From Neocallimastix lanati (nom. inval.) (lineage: Eukaryota > Neocallimastigomycota > Neocallimastigomycetes > Neocallimastigales > Neocallimastigaceae), in the NCBI GenBank assembly GCA_016946835.1, contig JACVTC010000002.1, forward strand, positions 3,721,001-3,785,000: 64,000 bases of DNA, read 5' to 3'. Positions within the stretch are counted from its first letter, which is position 1. Every line of letters begins with the position of its first letter. The notes below the pieces were generated by a model. The model made no database searches. It was not told where the DNA came from and saw nothing but the letters and a program-made list of their open reading frames with translations. Shown here in pieces: positions 24,101 to 36,275 of the stretch. The position numbers were made by a program, and so were the translations under genes.

Positions 24101-25558
24101 AAAAAAATGCTTAAGAAGGTAAATGAATGGGCTAAATTTAATATGATGAATTTTGGAATTAATAAGTGTGCAACGATGGTGATTCGACCAGACACACCTC
24201 TTTTTCAAAATAAAAGAGATCCTACTTTTTATCTTGCTGGTCAACCAATCCCAATAACTAAATGTTATACCTATTTAGGTATACCATTTGATAAAAGCTT
24301 ATCATTGAACCCTATTATTAAATTACTTAACTCTAAAGTTACTAAAGCTCTCTTTTCTGTTAGTAAATTTCTTTCAAACTCCAAAATTCCTATTCCATTT
24401 AAAAAGATTATAATTAACTCTTATGTACTTAGTAAAGTCTCTTACTTTGCGCCTTTACTTGGTTCAAATAAAGCTAGAACAAATAATACTCAGAAATTAA
24501 TTAATAAAGGATTAAGATGGATTGCAGGTATACAAAAAGCCAAATCATTTATTAATGTATATTCTATTTCAAAAGATTTACATATTCCTCCATTGTCAGC
24601 TAAGTGTGCTTTGTCTCAAGTCAAATGTTTTGATAAATGGAAAGATTCAAATTGTATTATTTCCTATTTAGTTAATAATATTCCAAGATCTAGAAAATAT
24701 ACATGGACAAAAGAAAGTAGAACTCTTAAACGTAAACTAGAGAAAAGAGGTAATAACGATAATAAAATCAAGGATTTTTATTGGAAAAGAGATATGAAAA
24801 TCAATTCTATTAAAGCTGAGTTTTATGACAAAAACAAATTCGAAGAAACATCAAAATTTATTAAACTTTGTTATGAATATCCTGATCTTTCATATGGTTT
24901 CTATTGGCTATTGAGAGCACGAAGCGGATATAGATTAGATGCTAGAATTGCTAAAGCTGCAAAAATTGTAGATCAAATGTGTCCTAATTATTGTCCCTGT
25001 TGTAAAAGTAATAAACAATGGATAAGTCATTGGTTAATTGATTGTCCTTTTTTCAATCATATTCGTAGTAAAGTTAATGATAAAATTTTATTTTTATATA
25101 ATGCTTTTTACCGTAGCAACCTAACAAATGATATAGTTAATAGTAATAATGATAATAGTAATAGTAATAGTAGTAATAGTAATAATAGTAATAGTAATAA
25201 TAGTTATAGTAATATTAGTAATAGTATTGAAAATAATGTGTATATTGATTCTAGTGTGTGTGAAAAAGTGTTTAATTTCCTTCTTGGAGGTCGAAGTATT
25301 AATAACAGTACAAGGGAATGGGAGGATCTATTTAAGTGCCAGATGAAATCAGGTGCTTATTCTGATACTCCGTTCTTAGTGGTTACTGCGGCACTTCTTC
25401 AATCGATTTTACCTATTGCTATTGGCCAGCAATGGTCTTTGTTCAATAGGTTCAAATCGAATCGTACTACTACTACCAAGAGCGTCAATGCTGAAGAAAC
25501 AGTAAGACAGGCCAGCAGGGCTAGCGCAACCAATGAAGATCATAATTTTGTATCTTAA
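21134..25558 (+). pseudogene. LINE polyprotein: endonuclease, reverse transcriptase, zinc motif; one in-frame stop
   Basis: 1475 codons including the final stop, interrupted only by TAA at codon 864 (23723-23725), inside the reverse transcriptase. About residues 1-110 look like a small alpha/beta domain. A Ser-rich tract (about 137-220) is encoded by TCAAGT hexamers. The apurinic-like endonuclease follows (about 255-475) with WNTNGW (N265), QETG (E293), GDFN (D404) and SDHK (D469/H470). The reverse transcriptase spans about 700-1000, with SGPDGIP, NYRGISL, FGFR, FLDLKKAYDS, KGDRQGCPLSPILFN and the catalytic FADD (D977, D978). A C-terminal zinc motif has C1283, C1287, C1289/C1290, H1299 and C1304. 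An Asn/Ser linker and a conserved tail end the protein. It would copy its own RNA into DNA at a nicked target. No RNase H domain was recognised. Unless the stop is read through or is an assembly error, this copy is inactive. Confidence 0.9.
21540..21800 (+). repeat. TCAAGT hexanucleotide array encoding poly-Ser
   Basis: About 40 imperfect TTCAAG/TCAAGT units within the LINE ORF, varied by ACA and GCT substitutions (Thr, Ser). Because the unit is a multiple of three, every frame on both strands stays open here; the other-frame peptides are artefacts. Confidence 0.9.
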
Positions 25559-25815
25559 AATTATGATTAACATTGCGAAGTCAAAATTAATTATTATACT
25601 TCAGTATAATAATGCCCTTGTGAAGTCTTACAAATATTAATTAAATGAAACTAGAATATATTATACCATTATTTTATTTTATTTTGTGTTTTTTTTTTTT
25701 TTGTTTATTTTTTTTATCTTTTTTTTATTATTTTATTACATGTATTTTATCAAATATTTAATTAATAAAGATGAAACAAGTTTGCTGCCGTTAAAAAAAA
25801 AAAAAAAAAAAAAAA

Positions 25816-26708
25816 ATGCTTAAGGCTAGTACTCGGTAAGGGTTACTAGGGTTACTATTTCGAAAGTATAAGCGCAAACTAACTAGGAGCGTCAACGCTG
25901 AAAATGCGATAAGACAAGCTAGCAGGGTCAATGCCTCTGAAGGAGAAGATCATAATTTCTTTCATATAGTCAATTCAAACCTTAATCCGGAATAAGAATT
26001 CCATTAAAAAGAAATCTTAATCTGAAGACGAGGTTTGTTGCATATGATTTTTTTTCTGAATTTATTTTATACACATTTTATTTTGAATATTACTTTGTAT
26101 TTCACATTTTTATTTAAAATATTATTATGTTTTAATTGTACAAATTATATTTGTTTATTTATTTATTCATTTATTAATCACATGAATTTTTTTTAAAAAA
26201 AAAAAAAAACACTAAATTAAAAAGGAAATAAAGTTTAAAGTTCCTAATAATTGTGGATGTAAAAAAAATAATGATAGGATTAAACAATTTTTATATATAA
26301 AATAAAAAAAGTAATAAATAAATAATAATAATATAATAAAAATAATAAAGAGGTAAAAAATATTTTTTTTATAATTATTAAAAAAATATGCAAATTTAAT
26401 GATTTTAATTTCAAATATATAATAAGATCCATATTAATAAAACAAAAAATAAAAATAGTTTGTCATTTATACATTTATAATCATTATTATTAAATAAAGA
26501 TTATTCTTAGTTTTAAAATAAATAAATAAAAAAAAAAAAAAAATTATGAATTCTAAGAACTTTCCAATTTTTTTTTTTTTTTTTTGAATAAATAAGTAAA
26601 CTATTTTATGTAAATAAATATTCAATATTATAAAATTTTCAGATATTTACTTTATTAATATTAACAACAAAATAGGAACTATCGATTATATAATCACGAA
26701 CAGACAAA

Positions 26709-26750
<42 letters not shown>

Positions 26751-26971
26751 TAAAGATTAAAAAAATTATAAGCCTTTTTTTTTGTTATGGAAAAAATTTT
26801 TTATAATATATATATTTGAATATATTATTTTAATATTGATTTTTTTGTATTACCTAATAGATAATTTTAGTAATTAAAGTTATTAATATTTTATATCTTT
26901 TTTTTTTGTCATGTTTGAAATAAATTGGGATAATATTGGTAATAATCTTTAATATATTTATAAATTTTATA
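25816..26971. repeat. 1.1-kb direct repeat, copy right of the LINE
   Basis: 1156 bp beginning directly after the LINE A tail. It matches 19354-20473 throughout, including its simple repeats (AAATAAAT, T runs) and the end point TTTATAAATTTTATA. It carries about 18 extra nt (CAATTCAAACCTTAATCC region, near 25975) that the left copy lacks. After 26971 the sequence is unique. Confidence 0.9.
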
Positions 26972-27827
26972 TTTATAAAACAATAATCATGAATGTTTAT
27001 GGTAATTTCGGTGCGACTTCTAAGAACTAACCTTCTTTATAATAGATAAATGTAGTTGGATAATTTAATAATCTTCTTTATGATTATTTTTATATCTTAA
27101 AAAATCTCCTTCCTTTTGTCATAAAATTTAATTTTGTAAAAATTTCTACAGTTTCTTTTTCTAATTTCTTTTTGAGAATACAAAGAAATATCTTGAATAT
27201 TTCAGTTTGTAAGATTGCCATTTAATAATTTACTGTAACGTTTAAATTTTAAAGGTGTATAACAAAAAATAGTATTTAAAGTTTTCTTTTTAGGGATTGT
27301 AATTATAAATATATACAAGGACCAATAAAATCTAATTTATCTTTAGTTTTTTTTTCCATGAAAAATTTTTTTAATTTTAATAATATCAAAAATGACGGAT
27401 TATTAGATTATTATGAAACATTATGATAATATTTATTCTTATTTTATTATGAATAATATTTAAGTTATATTCTTGAATTTTATTTTATAATAAAATTTAA
27501 AAATATATATATATATATATATTGTCATTTTTTAATATTTTTTATTATTTTATTTTTTTTTTTTTTTAATATTTTTTATTATTTTATTTTATTTTTTTTT
27601 TAATTACTAATATTTAATTTTTTTTTTGATATATATAATTTTGTGTTTACAAGAAAGTAATCATAAATTTCAATAATTATCATATATTTTTAATAATAAA
27701 TTCTATTATTATTGAAACTAAAAAATATTTTTTTATTATCAGTAAAAGTATTAAATATTAGTTAATTAGTTTTTTTTTTTTTTTTTTTAATATATATATA
27801 TATATATTTTTTTATTTTAATTTTTTT

Positions 27828-27859
<32 letters not shown>

Positions 27860-27961
27860 AATAATAATAATAATAAAATTATGGATTTAAAAGAATGTTA
27901 ATCTTTTTTATTATTATTATTATTATTATTATATAATTATGAATTTAAGATAATATTAATC

Positions 27962-28012
<51 letters not shown>

Positions 28013-28271
28013 AATTTATTATTATTATAAAATTATGAATTTAAAGAATTTTTAAGTATAAATTTCAATAAATATCACATATTTCTAATAATAAATTTTA
28101 TTATTATTAAAACTATTAAATTTTTTTTCTCAAATGATAGTTTTCTTAAAAATTAATATTGCTTTTACAAATTATTTAATTATGTAAATAATATAATAAT
28201 ATAAATAATATAATGAAAGTTAAACTAATATCATATAAATATTAATTATGCAAGTTCATATTATTATTAGT
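26972..28271. other. Spacer with possible decayed coding remnant and microsatellites
   Basis: The first 400 bp (26985-27380) are less AT-biased. On the minus strand a frame reads TPLKFKRYSKLLNGN and SQKEIRKRNCRNFYKIKFYD with interrupting stops, which may be a dead coding sequence I cannot identify. The rest (27480-28070) is poly(T), (AT)n and (ATT)n repeats. It is the 3' flank of the receptor gene. Confidence 0.5.
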
Positions 28272-30263
28272 TCATATTTGTGTACTTTGAATTGAAGTAA
28301 TATTTGTTATATATTCTTCTTTATTATCTGTAAATGATTCATTTTTTGACTTACTATTGTCATATACTGATGTCTTTATAGAAAATTTTGCATCTTTGAC
28401 ATTAATTTTTGGTTTATCATTCTTACCATTAGTATTGATCATGATAGTACCCAAATAAATTAAAAAAGCCCAATTTGATATTGAAAATAGTATATGAAGT
28501 CCTCCATTTAAAATAAATAAATATATACAATTATTAAATTTAATATATTCTTTAATATATGAAATAATAATATAAAATGTATCAATAAAAATATTAGGAT
28601 ATAAAGCACTAATTTCATACTGAGTTTCTACATTGTTTATTTCTTTTATTACTAATATTAAACATAAAAATATAATAATTAATTTATAGTAATATTTTGC
28701 AAAAAAAAAAATTTTTCCTATGATAGTTTTCGAATTACATATTTGAAAATTTTCACCATTTCTTACTATAACATTTTCTACTTGATAATTCTGATTTATA
28801 ATAAAAATAATAATTATGATCATAAAACATAATAAAAATTTATATCTATTATTTATAATCCATTTAAATAATTTATTTTCATTAGGATAATCTATAATTA
28901 ATTTATATAAAATTGGAATTGTATTGAAAGTAAAACCAATTGATATTAATAATTCCTTTAAAAAGCATTTAATAACAGTTATTTTTCCAATTTCTACAAA
29001 ACATACTGTTAAAATTATAATGATTCCAAAGATACTTAAAAACCAAAAATCTACAGGATAAATTATAAAATAATCTATAATATTTTTATATAGAAGAAAT
29101 ATGGAATATAAAATAATAATAAATATTAAAATTGAAGCAATGATCGTCATAATTAATCCAACTGATGATTCTTCTGTAGAAATTTTAACATAATGCACTT
29201 TTGTAATGTCATCTATATATTTTATAGTTTTATCTAAATCAACATTTTTAAATAAATAATCATATATATAATGTCTAAATTGTTCTGAATACTGTTCATA
29301 ATTAGAATAATTATTAGTTGGTCGTACGAAGAATTGATTCTTTTCAAAAAAATGACAATCTATTTCTTTACATATTTTTTCATCTTTATATAAGCTTGTA
29401 ATTGCAGAATAAGATTTAAATTTTAATATTAATTTCCTTTGATTTTCTTTTGATGTTAAATACGACATTACAATATTCGCTTTCTCTTTTTTTTCATCAG
29501 AAATAAAATTAGTGATTCCTATATTATCTGCCCATATTGAACTTCCTGATATATTTTCTTTATTTCCTGGTAGTATACCCATTTTAAATGACTTGTCTAT
29601 TTTATAATTAAATACGGATGCGTCATCTTCTCTATTTACATATTTTATAAACAGTGATTTATCATTAAACAAATCAAAATAGATATTTATGGTACTCATA
29701 CTAAATAATTCCTCTAATATTAAGATATAAATTTAATTTTATATAAATATTAATTTTTATAAATATTAATTTTGTATATATATAAATTTTTCATATAAAT
29801 TTTTAACTTTCAATAAATTTTTACTTTTTATAATTATTAATTTTCTATAAATACTAATTTTTTGTAAATATTAATTTTTTATAAATATTTATTTTCTATA
29901 AATATTAATTTTCTATAAATATTTATTTTCTATAAATATTAATTTTCTCTAAAAAATAAATTGTTGATTATTAAATTATTTTATACCATTAGATATTTCA
30001 TTTTTTATTTGCTTTAATTTAACTAAAGCATTTTTTAATTCCGGACTATTTATTTCTGGAAAAGGGGAATCCACTGTATTTCTGAATGAATATAAAAAAT
30101 CGAATAAACTTGTAGTCCCTGTTTCTGAATCTAAAATAATTTCATATAAAATATTTATATCATCAACTTAATAATACAATACTTTATTATATTTCTATAT
30201 TATTCTTATTCCTATTATTATTATTACAATTCCTATTCATATTATTATCATAGTAAATGCTAA

Positions 30264-30318
<55 letters not shown>

Positions 30319-31325
30319 TTGATCTAGTTCATACCATCAAAATAACTAAAAATTAAACTATAATTATATTAATATATATATATATATATATTTAAAATAA
30401 AATAATAATTAAACATATACCAGGACACATTCCATTATACCCAATAATTGTATTATTTATTTTACTTTCTTCATTAATGATAAATTTAGCTGTTTCTATT
30501 AATTCATCCCAAGTTTTAGGAACCTCTTTTTGATATTTATTCAACAATAATTCATTATAATAGAGTATGTTATATTCTAATCTTAATGGCTTATAAAAAA
30601 AAAAAAAAAAAAAAAGAAATATTGTATTAAAACATAAATGTATATATATATATATATTTATTTATAATTGATGTACTTATTAAATAGTTACAATCCCAAC
30701 TAATTTATTATCATAATATGAAGATGATAAATATTTTGGATTATATTGATTAATTTCTTCTTCTGTTAAAAGTTCTTTTAAATCCATTAAATATGGTCCA
30801 TATTTTTGTGAGAAGATAAAATTATAAATATAAATATCATATTTATTTGACTTTTTTTGTAAAAGTAAATCAACAGTTGATGCATAATCAGAAGTATGTA
30901 AAGATGAATTTTTTGGACTCAAAGCATTTAATTGTATATATATATCTAAATTATTATCTTTTGAATATTTATTAAATTCATCTATTAAATCTGAGTATCT
31001 ATTTTCTTCAAAATATGAATAAGTTAAAGCTTTGAAAGTAATTGTCTTTCCAAAACCTTTAAATAAAAATAAAAATAAGTTTATTAATCCAGAAATATAA
31101 AATAATGAATATTATTATTATTATTATTATTATTAATATACTATTATTAATATTAATATTATTATTATTATTATTATTATAATTAATGTTCTGATTATTA
31201 ATATTAATAATTATATATATATATATATATATCAATTAAAAATACTAAATTGTTAAACATTTACATATATATATATTTAAAAATGTAATGAATGAAATAA
31301 CAATTAATGATTTATATAAGTACAT
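28272..31325 (-). CDS. Class C GPCR with N-terminal bacterial-type solute-binding domain (five exons)
   Basis: Spliced model on the minus strand: exons 31325-31265, 31056-30692, 30589-30421, 30166-29987 and 29713-28272. Every intron (208, 102, 254 and 273 bp) has GT..AG ends. The phases join to exactly 739 codons including the stop. Exon 1 encodes a hydrophobic signal peptide. Residues about 22-420 resemble extracellular ABC-type solute-binding proteins, with LRLEYNILYYNELLL, PKTWDELIETA and GILPG..SGSSIWADNIGI. Seven hydrophobic segments follow at about 443-467, 482-498, 507-531, 550-565, 594-614, 629-645 and 654-683. TM3 has the class C look (KCFLKELLISIGFTFN). A Lys/Ser-rich cytosolic tail ends the protein. 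The expected role is a plasma-membrane receptor for an extracellular ligand, perhaps a sugar or peptide. Such fusions are known to be expanded in gut fungi. The splice sites are inferred, not proven. Confidence 0.85.
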
Positions 31326-31923
31326 AATAATTATATAAATTAATATAAATTAATTTGTTAATTTTTGGTATATATATTATTTTGAAAGATATTAAAATAG
31401 CATAAAAATTTTATAAAAGGAAAAGTAAATAATTATTTATAATGTATTTTGTGATATTTATAAAATTCATTTCAAATTAATATAAAAAAAAAAAAAAAAT
31501 AAAAATAAAAATAAAAAATAAAAATAAAAATAAATATATATATATATATATATATATATTTAATTTTTCAATTTTTACTATTTTCTTAAAAAAAAAAAAT
31601 AATAATTTATATATATATATAATTAACTTTACGACATAAAAAATAATAAAAAAAAAAAAAAAAAAAAAAAATTATATTTATGATATTCTTAATAATAATA
31701 AAATGTAAAAATAAAGTTATTTATTAAATTTTAATTATTAAAATTATTAATGAATCTAATTAAGCATTTAGGTTAATCTATCTATATAATATATATATAG
31801 TAAATTTAATATTTATATAATTATATTTTTTAATATTTTTTAATATTTCTTATTAAAAATTTTACATTTTTATTTTTATTGAATTTTTAAATACAGTTTA
31901 TGATTATAATTTATTATCATTAC

Positions 31924-31957
<34 letters not shown>

Positions 31958-32109
31958 TTTGGTAATATAAATTACTTCTATAATAATTAATTTTTTTTAA
32001 TATGTATATTATAAAGAATTTACTTAAAATCTAGTAAATATATAAATTAAAAAAATATATATATATATATATTTCTGTAGATTATAAATATTTTATAAAA
32101 TTCATTTTA
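31326..32109. other. AT-rich spacer (probable receptor promoter side)
   Basis: A runs (31484-31498, 31650-31670), (AT)n and (ATT)n repeats. No coding content was seen on either strand. Confidence 0.7.
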
Positions 32110-32715
32110 AGTTTTAATTTTAATTATTAACCATAAAAGTCCATTTACCATGAAGTTGTTCAGTGTTAACTTTATAATCTTCAACTACCAGATTTTAGAT
32201 TTCACCGTTAATATTAATTTCGGTAGAATTTGAAGAATTTGGAATAACAAGTTGACAATTAGCCATAGTATTTATAGGAATACTAAATTTGTAAGTATAA
32301 TCATTTTTAGTTAATTTCCATGGACTTTCAGTTTTATTATATGGAGAATCGTAATAGCCTTCAGCCTAAGTCTCAGAATAGGTATGCTTTTCATCATCAA
32401 AACACCATATTCAAGTCCGGTTAAGAGGTTTGTGTGTTCATTAATGTTACTTCTGAATATAAAGATCTGTTAGTAGTAGAATCAACAAACTATTTATTGA
32501 AGTAGGCTTTACGCTTATTATAAATATCCTTGTAATATTTAGCATCTACTGAATTTCCTAAATGTTCAGAAGTAGTATAAATAATCTTAAGATTGTTAAT
32601 TTCTTGAACAACGAAAAAGGAACTTATAATTATTTTTACTATTTTATCATTAATTTTACTTATAGATTTAGCTATGACATACACTACATCAAGAACTGGA
32701 ATAAATTCTTGGCTT
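32110..32715 (-). pseudogene. GH78 alpha-L-rhamnosidase remnant, catalytic/C-terminal part
   Basis: The minus strand shows two collinear protein-like stretches with stops and a frame change. The first, about 32700-32420, reads SVDAKYYKDIYNKRKAYFNK then FVDSTTNRSLYSEVTLMNTQT. This is like the late (alpha/alpha)6-barrel of GH78 alpha-L-rhamnosidases. The second, about 32400-32115, reads EGYYDSPYNKTESPWKL, YTYKFSIPINTMANCQLVIP and TEQLHGKWTFMV. This is like their C-terminal beta-sandwich. The roughly 250 residues expected between the two are missing. Its N-terminal counterpart lies at 32738-33525 on the opposite strand, so the gene is broken by an inversion plus deletions. No function is expected. 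Confidence 0.65.
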
Positions 32716-32737
32716 ACAAATGTAACATCAATTTTTG

Positions 32738-33525
32738 GGTAACTCTAGTAACAAATTGGATCATACTGGTATGGTTTTTGGTGCTAATGATGAACGTTTA
32801 ATGAAAGATAATAAAATTCTTTGACATCTTGAATTTTCTAAAAAATGAAAGTTATCTTGAATATGTTCTAGATATATCTTCCATACCAGTAAAATTTAAA
32901 TTTTTCGTTATGGCTATTTTATTAATGATAATACTAAATAGTGATGATTATTTCACATCTGGACTTACTCAATATGATCATGTTCATCTTTATCGAACTT
33001 ATGATGTCATAGATATAATTCGTGAAGGTGATTATACCTTCATAAGTTAACCTGCAGAAGGTTGGTAGAGTTGTACTATTTCTTTTACTGATGAATTCTA
33101 CAATTATTTCGGTGATCGTCAAACATTCATGATTAAGTTAGTGATTATTTAAATGGATGATATCAAAGATGTTATTAAGATTATTTCAGAAAACTGGAAA
33201 GTTTCTACAGTTGATTCTTTAATTGTTAGTAATTTTCTTCTAAGATGAGAATTAAGATACTACCAGTAAATTAAATTTCAATAGGAATGTTGAAATTATT
33301 CCTATTAATAATGAAAAAAAAAAAAATACTTATTTTAGGATCCGAATTATCAGTAATTTTACTTCAGATTTAATTTTGTAAACAGCTAAAATGTGAAAAT
33401 TCATTGAAAGTTCATTACTACCTTTACGAGATAAATTTAAACCAGATGAAAAAGTTGTACAAACGGCTGAAGCTTTATCGACATGATGATTTACTTCAAT
33501 ATCCCATGCATAATAAAATTCAAGG
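32738..33525 (+). pseudogene. GH78 alpha-L-rhamnosidase remnant, N-terminal part
   Basis: Plus-strand fragments in shifting frames: HTGMVFGANDERLM (32760-32800), YLEYVLDISSIPVKFKF, then SDDYFTSGLTQYDHVHLYR and TYDVIDIIREGDYTF (32940-33047). These are followed by EGW, SFTDEFYNYFGDRQTFM, ENWKVSTVDSLIVSNFL and, more decayed, DKFKPDEKVVQTAEALS (to about 33480). The series of ING/GDD.FTPG..QYD, RTYDVTD, GEGW, GDR and WKVS is the signature of the rhamnosidase N-terminal beta-domains. Stops such as that at 33047-33049 and several frame changes show it is dead. It is head-to-head with the C-terminal remnant at 32110-32715. The likely ancestor was a secreted pectin (rhamnogalacturonan) degrading enzyme. 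Confidence 0.7.
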
Positions 33526-35283
33526 GAAATTTTTTATATTTCTTTATTATTATTATTATTAAATTATTAAATAATAACTGTAATTTTTTTAATTTTTTAT
33601 TTAATATGACATATAATTTATGATTTGATTTTTTTTTTTTTTTTTAGTATATGAACCATTAAATTGTATTAATATATAGGCATAAATTATAATTGGATAA
33701 TTGGAACCTTATTTATTCGAATATTTGTATAAATTAAAACATAAGCTATAATGATAAATTAATTCATTATAAATAATAAAAAAACTCATAGAAATTCATT
33801 AATAAAAATAGTAATTTATTAAAATTCTTGTTGGCAATTTTATTTTTAATATTTAAAAATAATTGAATTAAAGTTATTTTACAAATAGTTTTTTAAAGTT
33901 TTATATTCATTAAGAAGTTAAATTTAACTATTTCACAATTTCTTTTTTATTATATAATTTAATAAATTGTATTAATATATATTAATTTTATGTAGTTTCA
34001 AAATGCATTGAAAAATACTAATATATAATTTGCAATGTATTAATATAAAGCATTTAATTTAGAATAATTAAGTGCTAGTAACTCTTTATCATAAAATATA
34101 CTAATAAAATTAACATAATTATAAACCATAAATTCTTGATTCTTAATAGATTAAGAGTCTCATCTGACTCTAAAAAAGATTTTTAGCAAAAGAATCGTTG
34201 GCCTGAAACAATATTATGTCAAAAAAAAATAATAAATTGAATTTTAAATTATGATAAAAGCTGCTCATTATGTCAATTAAAGGAAGACTAATAAAATTGA
34301 TCAAAATGATCGAAATTGCAAAATTGAAGAAACACGTAAAATATAATACAGTTGATGAAAGGAAGTTATTACAAGTTAAATAAAACTCCAAAAATATAAA
34401 AATACTATTTTAATTGAGGCAAACACACTTAAACATATATAAAAGAGAATTATATATCTTCATACTAGAGACTCTTAATTGAAATTATAATTTGATATTT
34501 TAACAAATAAATTTTTGGATATTACTAATGTAATATATCTATACATGAAGAGATCTACAATGTGATAGGCTATTTCCCCCCCCCCATGAATATACAAAAC
34601 ACAATTTAATAATATATATTACGAAGATTTAAACAATCATATATTAGTTAATAACCCTTTTTAAACAACAAAACATATTATATAAAGTATAGTTATTTTA
34701 ATGCATATTTATTCATATCAAAACGCATATATATAAATATAGACTATAATAATGGAGGTGACTATATGTCAGAGATCCCATACAAAATAATTTAAAATAT
34801 TATATCCCAAATATTCAAGGGAAATATAATGGTAAATCCTAGCGAGAAATGGGTACATTCTAATAATAATAGTATTATTAAACTTAGCCTGAAATGGGTT
34901 TAGATAATAACTAATTCAATATAATCATAATTCAAACCCTCTTAATTAAAAGTATAATAAAATAAAAAATTTAACCATGAGTTATATACGAATGAATGAT
35001 GCTTATCCATCTACAAATTATACTTATTGATTGAAAAGTATTTTAAAGTTATAATCATTAAACTTCTATCATTAATATTTTAATAATGAGAAAATTCAAA
35101 TATATAAAATATTTTTAGAAATTTGGATTTTAGGGGGAAGTAAGCAGAATAAAATAAAGAACTTAAAATATTAAAGGAAAGTTACTTAACTAATTTTTTT
35201 TTTTGTGGTGATTATTTAAAAATAATAATTATCTTGGAAATAAATAAATAGCCTAATAGTGAAAATTAACAAAAATTAACCTA

Positions 35284-35324
<41 letters not shown>

Positions 35325-36275
35325 AATAACTGAAATACTGAATCTTAATCAATTATGAAATGATTTATATTATTTACTAATAAGTTTATATGACTTGAAT
35401 AATATAATTAATTATAAATGCAATAAATTTTAATACCCCAAGATTATGATTTATCAAGTACCCCGATATATAATTAACAATTTATTTTAATAGTTATTGC
35501 TAAAACTACAAAGTGAATATATATATAAAAGTTATTGCTTATTTCCAAAGTACATGCTTATTATATTAATTTAAATTAATTAAAAAATAGATTTTAAATT
35601 TCAAAGAAAAACTGAATTATTTAATAAGTTATCTCTCTTATGTATTATATGATATATTTTTTTATAAATGTAAAAATATTATAGAATATTATCTAAAACA
35701 CTTTTAGTAGTTAGTGTAACTGCAAAATTCTATTATCAACAGATACAAATAATAAGGTTGTTAGTTTTATTATAAGAAATATATAAAGCGTTTAAATAAA
35801 AATATATAAAAGTTAAAAATACTCTTTCTACATATATTAATTAATCATGTGAAAGTTTTTAAAAAAAAGCTTTTTTTTTTTTTTTTTTTTTTTTTAATAT
35901 TTATAAAAGAGATATTTTAGTATTTATACATAGACTTGCACATAATGGGTACCTATTTCCCAATATGGCCATACAGTTATTTTATTATAATTATTAAAGA
36001 ACAAAGTTTAAATTATTAATATATTTTTAATATATTTATAATTTCTTAATTAACTTAAATTATTAATAAAATCATGATCATATACAATTGTATACATTAA
36101 TTTCATACATTAAAATAATATATTTTATTATTAAATTAATTATTTTCTTATCAATGACCAAAATTTTTATATTCTTATCAACATTTTAAATATTATATAT
36201 TGTAATTAAATTAATGGCTATATTTATTTCAATATTTTATAAATATTTATTAATAAGATTAAAAAATAATTAACA
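33526..36275. other. AT-rich intergenic region, no recognised gene
   Basis: Less repetitive than other spacers in places (34140-34400, 34540-34920) but no protein was recognised in any frame. A 12-bp inverted pair ATTAAGAGTCTC (34150-34161) and GAGACTCTTAAT (34468-34479) brackets a 330-bp stretch. A pure C run occurs near 34577. Long A (35284-35322) and T (35870-35896) runs are present. Confidence 0.6.

Larger units (their letters stand above)
20474..25815 (+). mobile_element. APE-type non-LTR retrotransposon (LINE), nearly full length
   Basis: 5342-bp element with a 5' UTR (20474-21133), one long ORF with a single in-frame stop (21134-25558), a 3' UTR and a 23-nt A tail (25793-25815). The 5' end opens with a small hairpin (ACCCC/GGGGT, 20473-20487) and has a second perfect 10-bp stem (20599-20608 with 20619-20628). 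The left border is where the 1.1-kb repeat ends, and the right border is where the A tail meets the second repeat copy. Relics of related elements lie at 18880-19518 and 51045-51850, so the family has been active here repeatedly. Confidence 0.88.

Noticed and set aside
34150-34479. 12-bp inverted repeats ATTAAGAGTCTC around 330 bp, possible MITE
   Set aside because: Complementarity stops after 12 bp and no target duplication or second copy is visible; left as a note only.
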